In this document: piece after piece, positions 21,546 through 31,544 of the stretch
How positions within the stretch are numbered: the stretch's first letter is position 1
Layout of the letters: every line of letters begins with the position of its first letter
NCBI RefSeq assembly: GCF_038502225.1
Contig: NC_091357.1
Coordinates: 6,127,500-6,191,499 of the forward strand
DNA from: Cherax quadricarinatus
Lineage: Eukaryota; Arthropoda; Malacostraca; Decapoda; Parastacidae
Reading direction: 5' to 3'
Length of the DNA: 64,000 nucleotides
Program-made: the position numbers and the translations under genes
The notes under the pieces: generated by a model
The model's input: only the letters and a program-made list of their open reading frames with translations
Told to the model about the DNA's origin: nothing
The model's database searches: none

Positions 21546-22320
21546 AGGATAGGTCTGTGCTGCACAATAAACTAGCCACTACCGTCCACAGGATGGGTCT
21601 GTGCTGCACAATAAACTAGCCACTACCGTCCACAGGATGGGTCTGTGCTGCACAATAAACTAGCCACTACCGTCCACAGGATGGGTCTGTGCTGCACAAT
21701 AAACTAGCTACTACCGTCCACAGGATGGGTCTGTGCTGCACAAACTAGCCACTACCGTCCACAGGATGGGTTTGTGCTGCACAATAAACTAGCCACTACC
21801 GTCCACAGGATGGGTCTGTGCTGCACGAACTAGCCACTACCGTCCACAGGACGGGTCTGTGCTGCACAAACTAGCCACTACCGTCCACAGGATGGGTCTG
21901 TGCTGCACAAACTCGCCACTACCGTCCACAGGATGGCACAAACTAGCCACTACCGTCCACAGGATTTGTGCTGCACAATAAACTAGCCACTACCGTCCAC
22001 AGGATGGGTCTGTGCTGCACAAACTAGCCACTACCGTCCACAGGAAGGGTCTGTGCTGCACAAACTAGCCACTACCGTCCACAAGATGGGTCTGTGCTGC
22101 ACAAACTAGCCACTACCGTCCACAAGATGGGTTTGTGCTGCACAAACTAGCCACTACCGTCCACAAGATGGGTCTGTGCTGCACAAACTAGCCACTACCG
22201 TCCACAAGATGGGTTTGTGCTGCACTAACTAGCCACTACCGTCCACAAGATGGGTCTGTGCTGCACAAACTAGCCACTACCGTCCACAAGATGGGTTTGT
22301 GGTGCACAAACTAGTCACGT
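21546..22320 (+). repeat. 41-bp minisatellite, right block (about 18 copies)
   Basis: Continuation of the left block; the last seven or so units share CCACAAGATGG instead of CCACAGGATGG. One unit at 21940 is internally shortened. Confidence 0.96.
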
Positions 22321-22354
22321 CGGCGGCAAAAGCTATAAATTTAATTTGTTCGTG

Positions 22355-22870
22355 CCCGTGCGTTAAGTGCATTCATGCGTGAGTGCATGCATGTGTGTGG
22401 GGGCTTGCTTGTGAGTGCATGCATGTGAGTGCATGCATGTGTGGGTGCTTGTGAGTGCATGCATGCGTGTTAGTACATGGCTGAGTGCTTGCGTGTGAGT
22501 GCTTGCTTGTGAGTGCATGCATGCGTGTGTGCATGCGTGTTAGTACATGGCTGAGTGCTTGCGTGTGAGTGCATGTATTTGTGAGTGCTTGCTTGTGAGT
22601 GCATGCATGCGTGTGTGCATGCGTGTTAGTACATGGCTGAGTGCTTGCGTGTGAGTGCATGCATTTGTGAGTGCTTGAGTGCATGCATGTGTGGGTGCGT
22701 GTGTGCATGCTTGTGAGTGCATGCATGCGTGAGTTTGAGTGCATTTATGCGTGTGTGCTTGCTTGTGAGTGCATGCGTGTGAGTGCTTGCTTGTGAGTAT
22801 GCGTGTGTGAGTGCATGCGTGTGTGAGTGCTTGTGAGTGCATGTTTGTGTGAGTGCATGCGTGTGTGTAC
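22355..22870. repeat. Degenerate GTGAGTGCATGCATG repeat
   Basis: Purine-pyrimidine alternating sequence with GTGAGTGCATGCATG units and a longer 60-90-base repeat including GTGTTAGTACATGGCTGAGTG. Such alternating tracts can adopt Z-DNA. The His/Thr/Cys-rich frames are artefacts. Confidence 0.9.
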
Positions 22871-22992
22871 TCTGATTTACTTATACACTCAAGAGTACTC
22901 TAAGCCATTCCTGTACTCTTCAAGTGTACTATGATGCACTCATGCACTCGACATTTAACTCTAAATCAACTTAAGACAAATATGTACTTCAA

Positions 22993-23279
22993 AAGCATCC
23001 ACTTCAGTGATGTCACAAACACTTCCCACTTCAGTGATGTCACAAACACTTCCCACTTCAGTGATGTCACAAACACTTCCCACTTCAGTGATGTCACAAA
23101 CACTTCCCACTTCAGTGATGTCACAAACACTTCCCACTTCAGTGATGTCACAAACACTTCCCACTTCAGTGATGTCACAAACACTTCCCACTTCAGTGAT
23201 GTCACAAACACTTCCCACTTCAGTGATGTCACAAACACTTCCCACTTCAGTGATGTCACAAACACTTCCCACTTCAGCG
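22993..23279 (+). repeat. 27-bp minisatellite (about 10-11 copies)
   Basis: Unit core ACTTCAGTGATGTCACAAAC plus ACTTCCC, near identical copies. A multiple of three, so it keeps long frames on both strands. Each unit contains TGATGTCA, close to a CRE palindrome; no function is implied. Confidence 0.96.
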
Positions 23280-23505
23280 TTTTAAAAGCACTTCCCACTT
23301 TATTTTAAAAGCACTTCCCACTTCAACGTTTTAAAAGCACTTCCCACTTCAACGTTTTAAAAGCACTTCCCACTTGAACGTTTTAAAAGCACTTCCCACT
23401 TGAACGTTTTAAAAGCACTTCCCACTTCAACGTTTTAAAATCACTTCCCACTTGAACGTTTTAAAAGCACTTCCCACTTCGTTTTAAAAGCACTTCCCAC
23501 TTAAA
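23280..23505 (+). repeat. 26-bp minisatellite (about 8 copies)
   Basis: Unit core ACGTTTTAAAAGCACTTCCC plus ACTTCA. It shares the CACTTCCCACTTCA half with the preceding 27-bp array, so one array was probably derived from the other by replacing half of the unit. Confidence 0.93.
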
Positions 23506-23774
23506 TTCTGTTATTAAGAAACATTATCCCAAGATAATGTCTCTTAGTCTCCTCCAATAGCTACAAAATTCACTTATTAGTGCACTTAATTCGTATTTGT
23601 AAGTGTCCTTAAGTGGTGGGTGTAAGTTAATATAGATTGTAAGAGGAGGGTGAGTCAGCCATGATGACTGGACTCGATCCTCCGTCTGGTGGTGGAACAT
23701 GTACTTGTGGAGCAGTGTAATCACACACTCCAAACACGCGCTGGTATGTTGCTCCTTGTTTGGCCGTGATCTTC

Positions 23775-23775
<1 letters not shown>

Positions 23776-23825
<50 letters not shown>

Positions 23826-23837
23826 GCGCGCGCGCGG
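23776..23837. repeat. (CA)n with (CG)n end
   Basis: CA dinucleotides followed by a short CGCGCG run, ending directly at a LINE tail. Confidence 0.95.
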
Positions 23838-24240
23838 GGCCAGGAGCTAGGAATCGACCCCTGCAATCTCAGCTAGGTGAGTACACACACACCACGCGCA
23901 CATAGCAACAGTGAAGAGGCGGGGCCAGGAGCTGTGGCTAGACCCCTGCAACCACAACTAGGTGAGTACACACATAGGATCCATACATAGCTTTAAGAAG
24001 AGGTAGGATAAGGATCTTGGAATAGGGAGAGAGTGGATCTAGTAGCAACCAGCGAAGATGCGGGGCCAGGAGCTGTGAAGCAACCCCTGCCCCCACAAGG
24101 TGAGTACGTACACCCACACACACAGCTTTAATAAGATATGATAGAGCCCACGAAGCCAGTGGTGAATCCAGTCACAAACGAGTTAAGAGATGGGACCAAG
24201 AGCTACAACTCAACCTGCCATTTTAATACGTCAGTTTAGT
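23838..24240 (+). mobile_element. Three tandem CR1-like LINE 3' tails
   Basis: GGGGCCAGGAGCT-type tails ending in AGGTGAGTACACAC occur at about 23836-23895, 23910-23970 and 24055-24120, with coding remnants (AGCTTTAAGAAGAGGTAGGAT and a decayed AGCTTTAATAAGATATGATAG) before later copies. Same head-to-tail style as 1-765. Confidence 0.7.
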
Positions 24241-24359
24241 TCAACGCCACTTTCTTAAGGTTTCCATTTTTTTTTAAATCCTCATTTCTTTTAGGGAAGC
24301 AGAAATACCCAGTCAGGTAACTAATTCTAACAGTGTTCTCGAGGAAAGGCACGGATCCA

Positions 24360-24440
24360 GAGCACCTGTGTAGAGCTTCATCAAGTCACTTGACAAAGCT
24401 CTACATAGCTTGATGAAGCTCTACATACAGCGAAGCCTTA
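24360..24440. mobile_element. Small inverted unit (GAGCTTCATCAAG type)
   Basis: GAGCTTCATCAAGT ... ACTTGACAAAGCTC ... AGCTTGATGAAGCTCTACAT. It resembles the CTTGATAAAGCTC start of the core at 34876, but the hairpin and GAAACG have been replaced by ACAGCGAAGCC. Decayed remnant. Confidence 0.45.
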
Positions 24441-24647
24441 TTTCAAACCTTCGTTATGTGTTGTTCTACAGTACTGAGCTAAGAAGACAACACCACTGGT
24501 CGCCCTCAACACTGTGCAAGTTGAGAAAGTTACCAGTGTTTTTGTGTACAAGATTATGGATTCTGACGGCCTCTTCTGTTTGTTGAGTTTGTCTATATTT
24601 TAAGTATTATAATTAAAAATAAATCCCACAAGGGTCAAACTGCGCTG

Positions 24648-24772
<125 letters not shown>

Positions 24773-24774
24773 CC

Positions 24775-24925
24775 AAAACGTCCACTGTGAAAAAAATAGT
24801 GAAATTCCAAGCGCTTTCGTGATTTCTCACATCATGGAACACTTCCTTGATAATGTGAGAAATCACGTAAGCGTTTGGAATTTCATTATTTTTTCGCAGT
24901 GGTGGTTCTGCATATTGAGATCATG
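24775..24925. mobile_element. Foldback unit, family with GTGA-TCAC core
   Basis: Arms: CACTGTGAAAAAAATAGTGA ... CACATCATG and reverse complement at right. Minus core (24812-24838): ATGAT, stem GTGA-GAAA-TCAC, then GAAAGCGCTTG. Plus core (24846-24876): CTTGATAAT, stem GTGA-GAAA-TCAC, then GTAAGCGTTTGG (one change). It sits immediately beside a (TA)n tract. Confidence 0.75.
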
Positions 24926-24952
24926 CAACATTATAGATGGATCAAGCATTGA

Positions 24953-25034
24953 TTCTCTCTCTCTTTCTCTCTCTTTCTCTCTCTTTCTCTCTCTTTCTCT
25001 CTCTTTCTCTCTCTTTCTCTCTCTTTCTCTCTCT

Positions 25035-25091
<57 letters not shown>
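24953..25091. repeat. (CT)n / CTCTTT microsatellite
   Basis: CTCTCTTT iterations followed by pure CT, ending at the 5' truncation point of a LINE fragment. Confidence 0.95.
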
Positions 25092-25093
<2 letters not shown>

Positions 25094-25835
25094 GATATCA
25101 GATTGGAAGGAGGAAGTATGGAGGAGGTGAATGTATTCAGATATTTGGGAGTGGTCGTGTCAGCGAATGGGTCTATGAAAGATGAGGTGAATCATAGAAT
25201 TGATGAGCGAAAAAAAAGTGAGTGGTGCACTAAGGAGTCTGTGGAAACAAAGAACTTTCTCCGTGGAAGCAAAGAGAGTAATGTATGAGAGTATAGTTAT
25301 ACCAACGCTCTTATATGGGTGTGAAGCATGGGTGATGAATGTTGCAAGAAGGCTGGAGGCAGTGGAGATGTCATGTCTGAGGGCAATGTGTGGTGTGAAT
25401 ATAATGCAGAGAATTCAAAATTTGGAAATTAGGAGGTGGTGCGGGATTACCAAAACTATTATCCAGAGGAGGGGTTGAGGTGGTTCAGACATGTAGACAG
25501 GATGGAACAAAATAGAACGACTTCGAGAGTGTATAAATCTGTGGTGGAGGGAAGGCGGGGTAGGGGTCGGCCTAGGGAAGGTTGGAGGGAGAGGGTAAAA
25601 GAGGTTTTGTGTGCTTGGGCTTGGACTTCCAGCAAGCAAGCGTGAGTGTGTTAGCGAATAGAGGCAAATGATTTTAGGACTTGACGTGCTTTTGCAGTGC
25701 GAACAAGGTAACATTAATGAAGGGATTCAGGGAAACCGGCAGGCCGGACTTGAGTCCTGGAGATGGGAAGTACAGTACCTGCACTCTGAAGGAGGGGTGT
25801 TAATGTTGCAGCTTTGTAACTGTAGTGTAATATAT
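25092..25835 (+). pseudogene. 5'-truncated non-LTR retrotransposon, C-terminal part and 3' region
   Basis: Begins at TTGGATATCAGATTGGA, the same point as 43308 in the longer copy. Across two frames the translation gives MDIRLEGGSMEEVNVFRYLG, then YESIVIPTLLYGCEAWVMN, MSCLRAMCGVNIMQRIQ and a GRRGRGRPREGW block. This is the thumb and C-terminal region of an RTE/Jockey-like RT (VNVF-YLG, PTLLYGCEAW). Frameshifts near 25215 and 25440 kill it. The 3' region has AACCGGCAGGCCGGACTTGA and ends at GTAATATA, passing into (TA)n. Confidence 0.85.
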
Positions 25836-25841
25836 AGTGTA

Positions 25842-25910
<69 letters not shown>
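25836..25910. repeat. (TA)n microsatellite
   Basis: Follows directly on the LINE 3' end and may be its expanded tail. Confidence 0.95.
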
Positions 25911-25914
<4 letters not shown>

Positions 25915-25984
25915 TCTTGATCTGTGTGTGACGCTGCATGATGCTGATGCATCGTGTAGCGTCACATAATGGGGTGACGTATAT

Positions 25985-26165
25985 GGGCTATATAGGGAGG
26001 TACTGGCTTGGCAGTAGAGTTGTAGATGAGTGCACCCAACTCCCCGGAAGCTTCATGTTGGCAGCTTTAAATACAGGTTGGATGGTTACGTGAGTGGGTG
26101 AGGGGTGTGGGTTAGACCTACCTAGCATGGGTCATACCTGCACCAGTATTCATTAGTTCTATACA
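25985..26165 (+). pseudogene. CR1-like C-terminal remnant
   Basis: AGGTACTGGCTTGGCAGTAG, GTTGTAGATGAGTG, then GTTGGATGGTTACGTGAGTG and TTAGACCTACCTAGCATGGG align with the final codons and 3' region of the LINE at 29041-31200 (YWFGNRVVDEW ... RLDKYM). Many point changes; no open frame. Confidence 0.6.
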
Positions 26166-26304
26166 CAGTGCAGAACTATACTTGAATTAGTGTGTGTTGA
26201 CCTGGTGATCAGCCCTCTGAAGTGTTGTACTCAGCAACAAGACAGCGAGATGACATGACGTGCATCATGTTGATGAATGTCTAACACAGGTGTTGCCCAT
26301 GTTT

Positions 26305-26960
26305 CTTATTCATCGTTTTGTCAGTATTGTATTCCATTACTGCTACCATAGGTTTGTCAGTATTGTATTCCATTACTGCTACCATAGGTTTGTCAGTATT
26401 GTATTCCATTACTGCTACCATAGGTTTGTCAGTATTGTATTCCATTACTGCTACCATAGGTTTGTCAGTATTGTATTCCATTACTGCTACCATAGGTTTG
26501 TCAGTATTGTGTTCCATTACTGCTACCATAGGTTTGTCAGTATTGTGTTCCATTACTGCTACCATAGGTTTGTCAGTATTGTATTCCATTACTGCTACCA
26601 TAGGTTTGTCAGTATTGTGTTCCATTACTGCTACCATAGGTTTGTCAGTATTGTATTCCATTACTGCTACCATAGGTTTGTCAGTATTGTATTCCATTAC
26701 TGCTACCATAGGTTTGTCAGTATTGTATTCCATTACTGCTACCATAGGTTTGTCAGTATTGTCTTCCATTACTGCTACCATAGGTTTGTCAGTATTGTCT
26801 TCCATTACTGCTACCATAGGTTTGTCAGTATTGTCTTCCATTACTGCTACCATAGGTTTGTCAGTATTGTCTTCCATTACTGCTAACATAGGTTTGTCAG
26901 TATTGTGTTCCATTACTGCTAACATAGGTTTGTCAGTATTGTTCCATTACTGCTACAATA
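26305..26960 (+). repeat. 36-bp minisatellite (about 18 copies)
   Basis: Unit core TTTGTCAGTATTGTNTTCCA then TTACTGCTACCATAGG. Only position 17 of this core varies commonly (A, G or C), in runs. As 36 = 12 codons there are three overlapping frames of over 200 codons on both strands; none has a plausible start or composition. Confidence 0.96.
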
Positions 26961-27235
26961 GGTCCGAGTGCTGATACAAAGGCAGAATCCCTTTTCCCCC
27001 CACGTCTCTCTCTTATTCTCTTCCACTCTTATAAACATCAAGTGTATCATCTCTCATAATTCCTGCGTCCATTTTCTCCCCTCCATTTCTCCCCTTCCCA
27101 CCTGTTTATCTGTCCTACCTTGTAAACATCGTCTTGAATCCCAGTTCAAGAAAACCAAAAGCAGCCGGTTGAAAAAATATTCTTGTTGACTAGCAACAAA
27201 AGTGTTTTTGATATCTCGTTACTTCAAAAGGCAAG

Positions 27236-27370
27236 ACAGACACACACACACAGACACACACACACAGACACACACACACAGACACACACACACACACACA
27301 CAGACACACACACAGACACACACACAGACACACACACAGACACACACACAGACACACACACAGACACACA

Positions 27371-27443
<73 letters not shown>

Positions 27444-27514
27444 ACACAGACACACACACAGACACACACAGACACACACACACACACACACAGACACACA
27501 CACAGACACACACA

Positions 27515-27567
<53 letters not shown>

Positions 27568-27586
27568 ACACACAGACACACACACA

Positions 27587-27627
<41 letters not shown>

Positions 27628-27656
27628 ACACACAGACACACACAGACACACACACA

Positions 27657-27725
<69 letters not shown>

Positions 27726-28125
27726 ACACACAGACACACACAGACACACACACAGACACACACACAGACACACACAGACACACACACAGACACACACACA
27801 CACACACACACAGACACACACACACAGACACACACAGAGACACACACAGAGACACAGAGACACACACAGAGACACACACACACAGACACACACACACAGA
27901 CACACACACACACACAGACACACACACACACAGACACACACACACACACAGACACACACACACACAGACACACTCACACACAGACACACACACACACACA
28001 CACACAGACACACACACACAGACACACACACACAGAGACAGACACAGACACAGACACACACACATACACAGACACACAGACACAGACACACAGACACAGA
28101 CACACACACACACACACACACACAG
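27236..28125. repeat. Compound (CA)n / CAGACA microsatellite, ~890 bp
   Basis: Dense CA with interspersed GA steps giving 8-, 10- and 12-base subrepeats (CAGACACA, CAGACACACACA). The 5' flank contains AAGGCAAGACAGA. It ends at the fragment of a CR1-like LINE and produces Thr/His and Cys/Val frames of 250-375 codons, all artefacts. Confidence 0.97.
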
Positions 28126-28387
28126 TAACAAGGGGACACAGTTGGAAGTTGAAGATACAGATGAATCACAGGGATGTTAGGAAGTATTTCTTCAGTCACA
28201 GAGTAGTCAGTAAGTGGAATAGTTTGGGAAGCGATGTAGTGGAGGCAGGGTCCATACATAGCTTTAAGCAGAGGTATGATAAAGCTTACGGTTCAGGGAG
28301 AGTGACCTAGTAGCGATCAGTGAAGAGGCGGGGCCAGGAGCTCGGACTCGACCCCCGCAACCTCAACTAGGTGAGTACAACTAGGTG

Positions 28388-28424
<37 letters not shown>

Positions 28425-28435
28425 GCACGCACGCA
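28126..28435 (+). pseudogene. CR1-like LINE 3' end, best-preserved tail copy
   Basis: Translation [20 protein letters not shown] then [19 protein letters not shown] and a stop at TAG (28308-28310). The 3' region GGCGGGGCCAGGAGCTCGGA ... AACTAGGTGAGTACA runs into (CA)n at 28390-28420 and (CACG)n. It is truncated at its 5' side directly against the 890-bp CA tract, so CA lies on both sides. Confidence 0.82.
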
Positions 28436-28479
28436 CGCTTAACAATTCACAAACAGGCGAAATTATTTACAAACAAACA

Positions 28480-28630
28480 TACGTACCTGACCAGCCGGGC
28501 TGTGGTTCGTACGTTAGTTTACGTACGGCCAGTAGTAACAGCCTGGTTAATCAGGTCCTGATCCACCACGAGGCCTGGTGATAGACCGGGCTGCGGGGGC
28601 GTTGACCCCTGGAACACCCTCCAGGTATAC
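28480..28630 (+). mobile_element. Dispersed repeat end (GGCCTGGTGATAGACCGGGC)
   Basis: CAGCCTGGTTAATCAGGTCC, GATCCACCACGAGGCCTGGT, then CGGGGGCGTTGACCCCTGGA and CCCTCCAGGTATAC. Shares its second half with the SINE 3' region at 9700-9785 and the piece at 14435. Confidence 0.55.
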
Positions 28631-28669
28631 ATACATATTACCTACCAACCTACCTACCTTTCTTCACAG

Positions 28670-29040
28670 CAACCCTTGTAGATGAATGGTTCAGAGAACC
28701 GACATGTTGATAAATTAGACACATGTGCAACTCTTGGGTATCTTTACTGAGGAAACGTTTCGCCACACAGTGGCTTCATCAGTCCATACATAGGAGAAAC
28801 TTGAAGAACAGGAGGAGAATGAGGTAATCAGTCCCTCAACCTTGAGTCGATGTGTTCAGTCCATCAATCTTGAGTAGAATACGGCAGATGAGCGGAGAAG
28901 CAGCTTATAAACCTCTCCTGCCATACGGTTTATAAGCTGCTTCTCCGCTAATCTGCCGTATTCTACTCAAGATTGATGGACTGAACACATCGACTCAAGG
29001 TTGAGGGACTGATTACCTCATTCTCCTCCTGTTCTTCAAG
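28670..29040. mobile_element. Foldback element, left part (split by LINE)
   Basis: Left flank CAACCCTTGT (28670-28679) is repeated at 31285-31294 after the element's right end. Head hairpin GGTTCAGAGAACCGACA. Minus core 28753-28782 CTGATGAA/GCCAC-TGT-GTGGC/GAAACGTTTCC. Nested arms include GTAATCAGTCCCTCAACCTT and a central TATA-like palindrome GCTTATAAACC ... GGTTTATAAGC (28903-28937). The right arm stops at TTCTTCAAG (29040), where a LINE is inserted; the element resumes at 31201. Confidence 0.85.
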
Positions 29041-31200
29041 GGCATAGTTCTAGCTGCTCAGTCAAATTATGTTCCAAATAGGGAAATCAGATCAAACAAA
29101 AATGATCCTAAATGGATGAACAATAGATTAAAATATCTGATTGGTCAAAAGAGAGGCATATATAGGCAAATCAAAAGAGGAGAGGGGCAATTAAGAAATC
29201 GATATATTCAGTTAAAGAGAGAAATAAAAAAGGGAATTAGAAAAGCAAAAAGAGATTATGAGGTTAAAGTTGCAAGAGAATCGAAGACTAACCCAAAAGG
29301 ATTCTTTCAGGTATACAGAAGTAAGATCAGGGACAAGATAGGCCCACTCAAAAGTTCCTCGGGTCAGCTCACTGACAGTGATAAGGAAATGTGTAGAATT
29401 TTTAACACATACTTCCTCTCAGTTTTTACACAGGAGGATACCAGAGATATTCCAGTAATGATAAATTATGTAGAACAGGACGATAATAAACTGTGCACTA
29501 TTAGGGTCACAAGTGACATGGTCCTTAGGCAAATAGATAAATTAAAACCTAACAAATCCCCAGGCCCTGATGAACTGTATGCAAGGGTTCTAAAGGAATG
29601 TAAAGAGGAGCTTAGCACACCTTTGGCTAATCTTTTCAACATATCACTACAAACTGGCATGGTGCCAGATAAGTGGAAAATGGCAAATGTGATACCTATT
29701 TTCAAAACAGGTGACAGGTCCTTAGCTTCGAACTATAGACCAATAAGCCTAACCTCCATAGTGGGAAAATTTATGGAATCAATAATTGCCGAGGCAGTTC
29801 GTAGCCACCTTGAAAAGCATAAATTAATCAACGAATCTCAGCATGGTTTTACAAAGGGACGTTCCTGCCTTACGAATTTATTAACTTTTTTCACTAAGGT
29901 ATTTGAGGAGGTAGATCATGGTAACGAATATGATATTGTGTATATGGACTTCAGTAAGGCTTTTGACAGGGTCCCACATCAGAGACTATTGAGGAAAATT
30001 AAAGCACATGGAATAGGAGGAGAAATTTTTTCCTGGATAGAGGCATGGTTGACAACTAGGCAGCAGAGAGTTTGCATAAATGGGGAGAAATCAGAGTGGG
30101 GAAGCGTCACGAGCGGTGTTCCACAGGGGTCAGTGTTGGGCCCCCTGCTGTTCACAATCTACATAAACGACATAGATGAGGGCATAAAGAGCGACATCGG
30201 CAAGTTTGCCGATGACACCAAAATAGGCCGTCGAATTCATTCTGACGAGGACATTCGAGCACTCCAGGAAGATTTGAATAGACTGATGCAGTGGTCGGAG
30301 AAGTGGCAGATGCAGTTTAATATAGACAAATGCAAAGTTCTAAATGTTGGACAGGACAATAACCATGCCACATATAAACTAAATAATGTAGATCTTAATA
30401 TTACGGATTGCGAAAAAGATTTAGGAGTTCTGGTTAGCAGTAATCTGAAACCAAGACAACAGTGCATAAGTGTTCGCAATAAAGCTAATAGAATCCTTGG
30501 CTTCATATCAAGAAGCATAAATAATAGGAGTCCTCAGGTTGTTCTTCAACTCTATACATCCTTGGTTAGGCCTCATTTAGATTATGCTGCACAGTTTTGG
30601 TCACCGTATTACAGAATGGATATAAATTCTCTGGAAAATGTACAAAGGAGGATGACAAAGATGATCCCATGTATCAGAAACCTTCCCTATGAGGATAGAC
30701 TAAGGGCCCTGAATCTGCACTCTCTAGAAAGACGTAGAATTAGGGGGGATATGATTGAGGTTTATAAGTGGAAGACAGGAATAAATAAAGGGGATGTAAA
30801 TAGTGTGCTGAAAATATCTAGCCTAGACAGGACTCGCAGCAATGGTTTTAAGTTGGAAAAATTCAGATTCAGGAGGGATATAGGAAAGTACTGGTTTGGT
30901 AATAGAGTTGTGGATGAGTGGAACAAACTCCCAAGTACCGTTATAGAGGCCAGAACGTTGTGTAGCTTTAAAAATAGGTTGGATAAATACATGAGTAGAT
31001 GTGGGTGGGTGTGAGTTAGACCTGATAGCTTGTGCTAACAGGTCGGTTGCCGTGTTCCTCCCTTAAGTCAATGTGACCTGACCTGACTAGGTTGGGTGCA
31101 TTGGCTTAAGCCGGTAGGGACTTGGACCTGCCTCGCATGGGCCAGTAGGCCTTCTGCAGTGTTCCTTCGTTCTTGTGTTCTTGTTCTTGTGTTCTTGTGT
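29041..31200 (+). mobile_element. CR1-like LINE, 5'-truncated, nested in foldback element
   Basis: Insertion of 2160 bp between TTCTTCAAG (29040) and ATGGACTGATG (31201). Coding sequence is open from the first base, so the 5' UTR, any ORF1 and the endonuclease domain are missing. The 3' region (31015-31200) contains GGACCTGCCTCGCATGGGCC and AGTAGGCC, and ends in short TTCTTGTG/TTCTTGT repeats. CR1 elements typically end in short octamer-like repeats rather than poly(A), which agrees. Same 3' end family at 35030 (minus), 36967, 56868 (minus) and 57480. Confidence 0.9.
29116..31014 (+). CDS. CR1-like reverse transcriptase (ORF2 C-terminal part, 632 codons from first ATG)
   Basis: RNA-templated DNA synthesis at the target site. 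Residues 148-154 KSPGPDEL-type motif, 207-214 YRPISLTS, 242-245 QHGF, 276-284 YMDFSKAFD (first catalytic Asp), 334-343 GVPQGSVLGP, 364-367 FADD (catalytic pair), then thumb and the CR1 C-terminal block: LVRPHLDYAAQFWSP (483-497), LENVQRRMTKMIP, SLERRRIRGDMIEVYK (536-551), and a late RRDIGKYWFGNRVVDEWNKL. The frame is open another 25 codons upstream to the insertion border, so the ATG is just the first internal Met. No stop or frameshift interrupts it, which suggests a recent insertion. The missing APE-type endonuclease (normally N-terminal) means it cannot act alone. Clade call (CR1 versus L2/Crack) rests on the C-terminal pattern. Confidence 0.9.
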   Translation: MNNRLKYLIGQKRGIYRQIKRGEGQLRNRYIQLKREIKKGIRKAKRDYEVKVARESKTNPKGFFQVYRSKIRDKIGPLKSSSGQLTDSDKEMCRIFNTYFLSVFTQEDTRDIPVMINYVEQDDNKLCTIRVTSDMVLRQIDKLKPNKSPGPDELYARVLKECKEELSTPLANLFNISLQTGMVPDKWKMANVIPIFKTGDRSLASNYRPISLTSIVGKFMESIIAEAVRSHLEKHKLINESQHGFTKGRSCLTNLLTFFTKVFEEVDHGNEYDIVYMDFSKAFDRVPHQRLLRKIKAHGIGGEIFSWIEAWLTTRQQRVCINGEKSEWGSVTSGVPQGSVLGPLLFTIYINDIDEGIKSDIGKFADDTKIGRRIHSDEDIRALQEDLNRLMQWSEKWQMQFNIDKCKVLNVGQDNNHATYKLNNVDLNITDCEKDLGVLVSSNLKPRQQCISVRNKANRILGFISRSINNRSPQVVLQLYTSLVRPHLDYAAQFWSPYYRMDINSLENVQRRMTKMIPCIRNLPYEDRLRALNLHSLERRRIRGDMIEVYKWKTGINKGDVNSVLKISSLDRTRSNGFKLEKFRFRRDIGKYWFGNRVVDEWNKLPSTVIEARTLCSFKNRLDKYMSRCGWV

Positions 31201-31294
31201 ATGGACTGATGAAGCCACTGTGTGGCGAAACGTTTCCTCAATAAAGATACCCAAGAGTTGCACATGTGTCTAATTTATCAACAACAACCCTTGT
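31201..31294 (+). mobile_element. Foldback element, right part (after nested LINE)
   Basis: Plus core CTGATGAA (31206) / GCCAC-TGT-GTGGC / GAAACGTTTCC (31227 on), then AATAAAGATACCCAAGAGTT and GCACATGTGTCTAATTTATC, ending at the CAACCCTTGT repeat (31285-31294). Relative to the intact copy at 15176, about 10 bases between TTCAAG and TATGGACTG seem lost at the LINE junction. Confidence 0.85.
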
Positions 31295-31544
31295 CATCTA
31301 TTTGGCTCTCCCTTCTCATCCACCACAAAAAAGGGGCCTAAGAAGTGATTGCCTCTTTGTTTTTCTCACCTCCCTTCCCCTTCCATCATCCCTTTCCCTA
31401 CCCTCTCTCCAGGCCCTCCCCTTTTTATCCGTCGGTTCCCACTTCGCAAACATATCTGAGAAATAGGTAAGCGCTAACCGTTTTTTTTTTTAAATTTCTT
31501 ACCATCATAGATTGGTTGTAAACTTAACCTTGGACTCATATCCG
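31295..31544. other. No recognisable feature; C/T-rich
   Basis: Short pyrimidine-rich stretch with no gene or repeat family recognised. Confidence 0.5.

Noticed and set aside
19575..22320. CRISPR-like array (repeat with regular spacing)
   Set aside because: There are no variable spacers; the whole 41-bp unit is repeated head to tail. The genome is evidently eukaryotic.
22961..23308. Repetitive frames with a possible CRE-like TGATGTCA in each unit
   Set aside because: The octamer departs from TGACGTCA and is repeated only because the unit is; there is no evidence of regulation.
26260..26974. Three 208-218-codon frames of 12-residue repeats
   Set aside because: 36-bp satellite unit; high identity at all codon positions shows array homogenisation, not protein selection.
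27183..28310. 375-codon Thr/His frame ending in a LINE-like C-terminus
   Set aside because: It is a read-through from a CA-type microsatellite into a LINE fragment.
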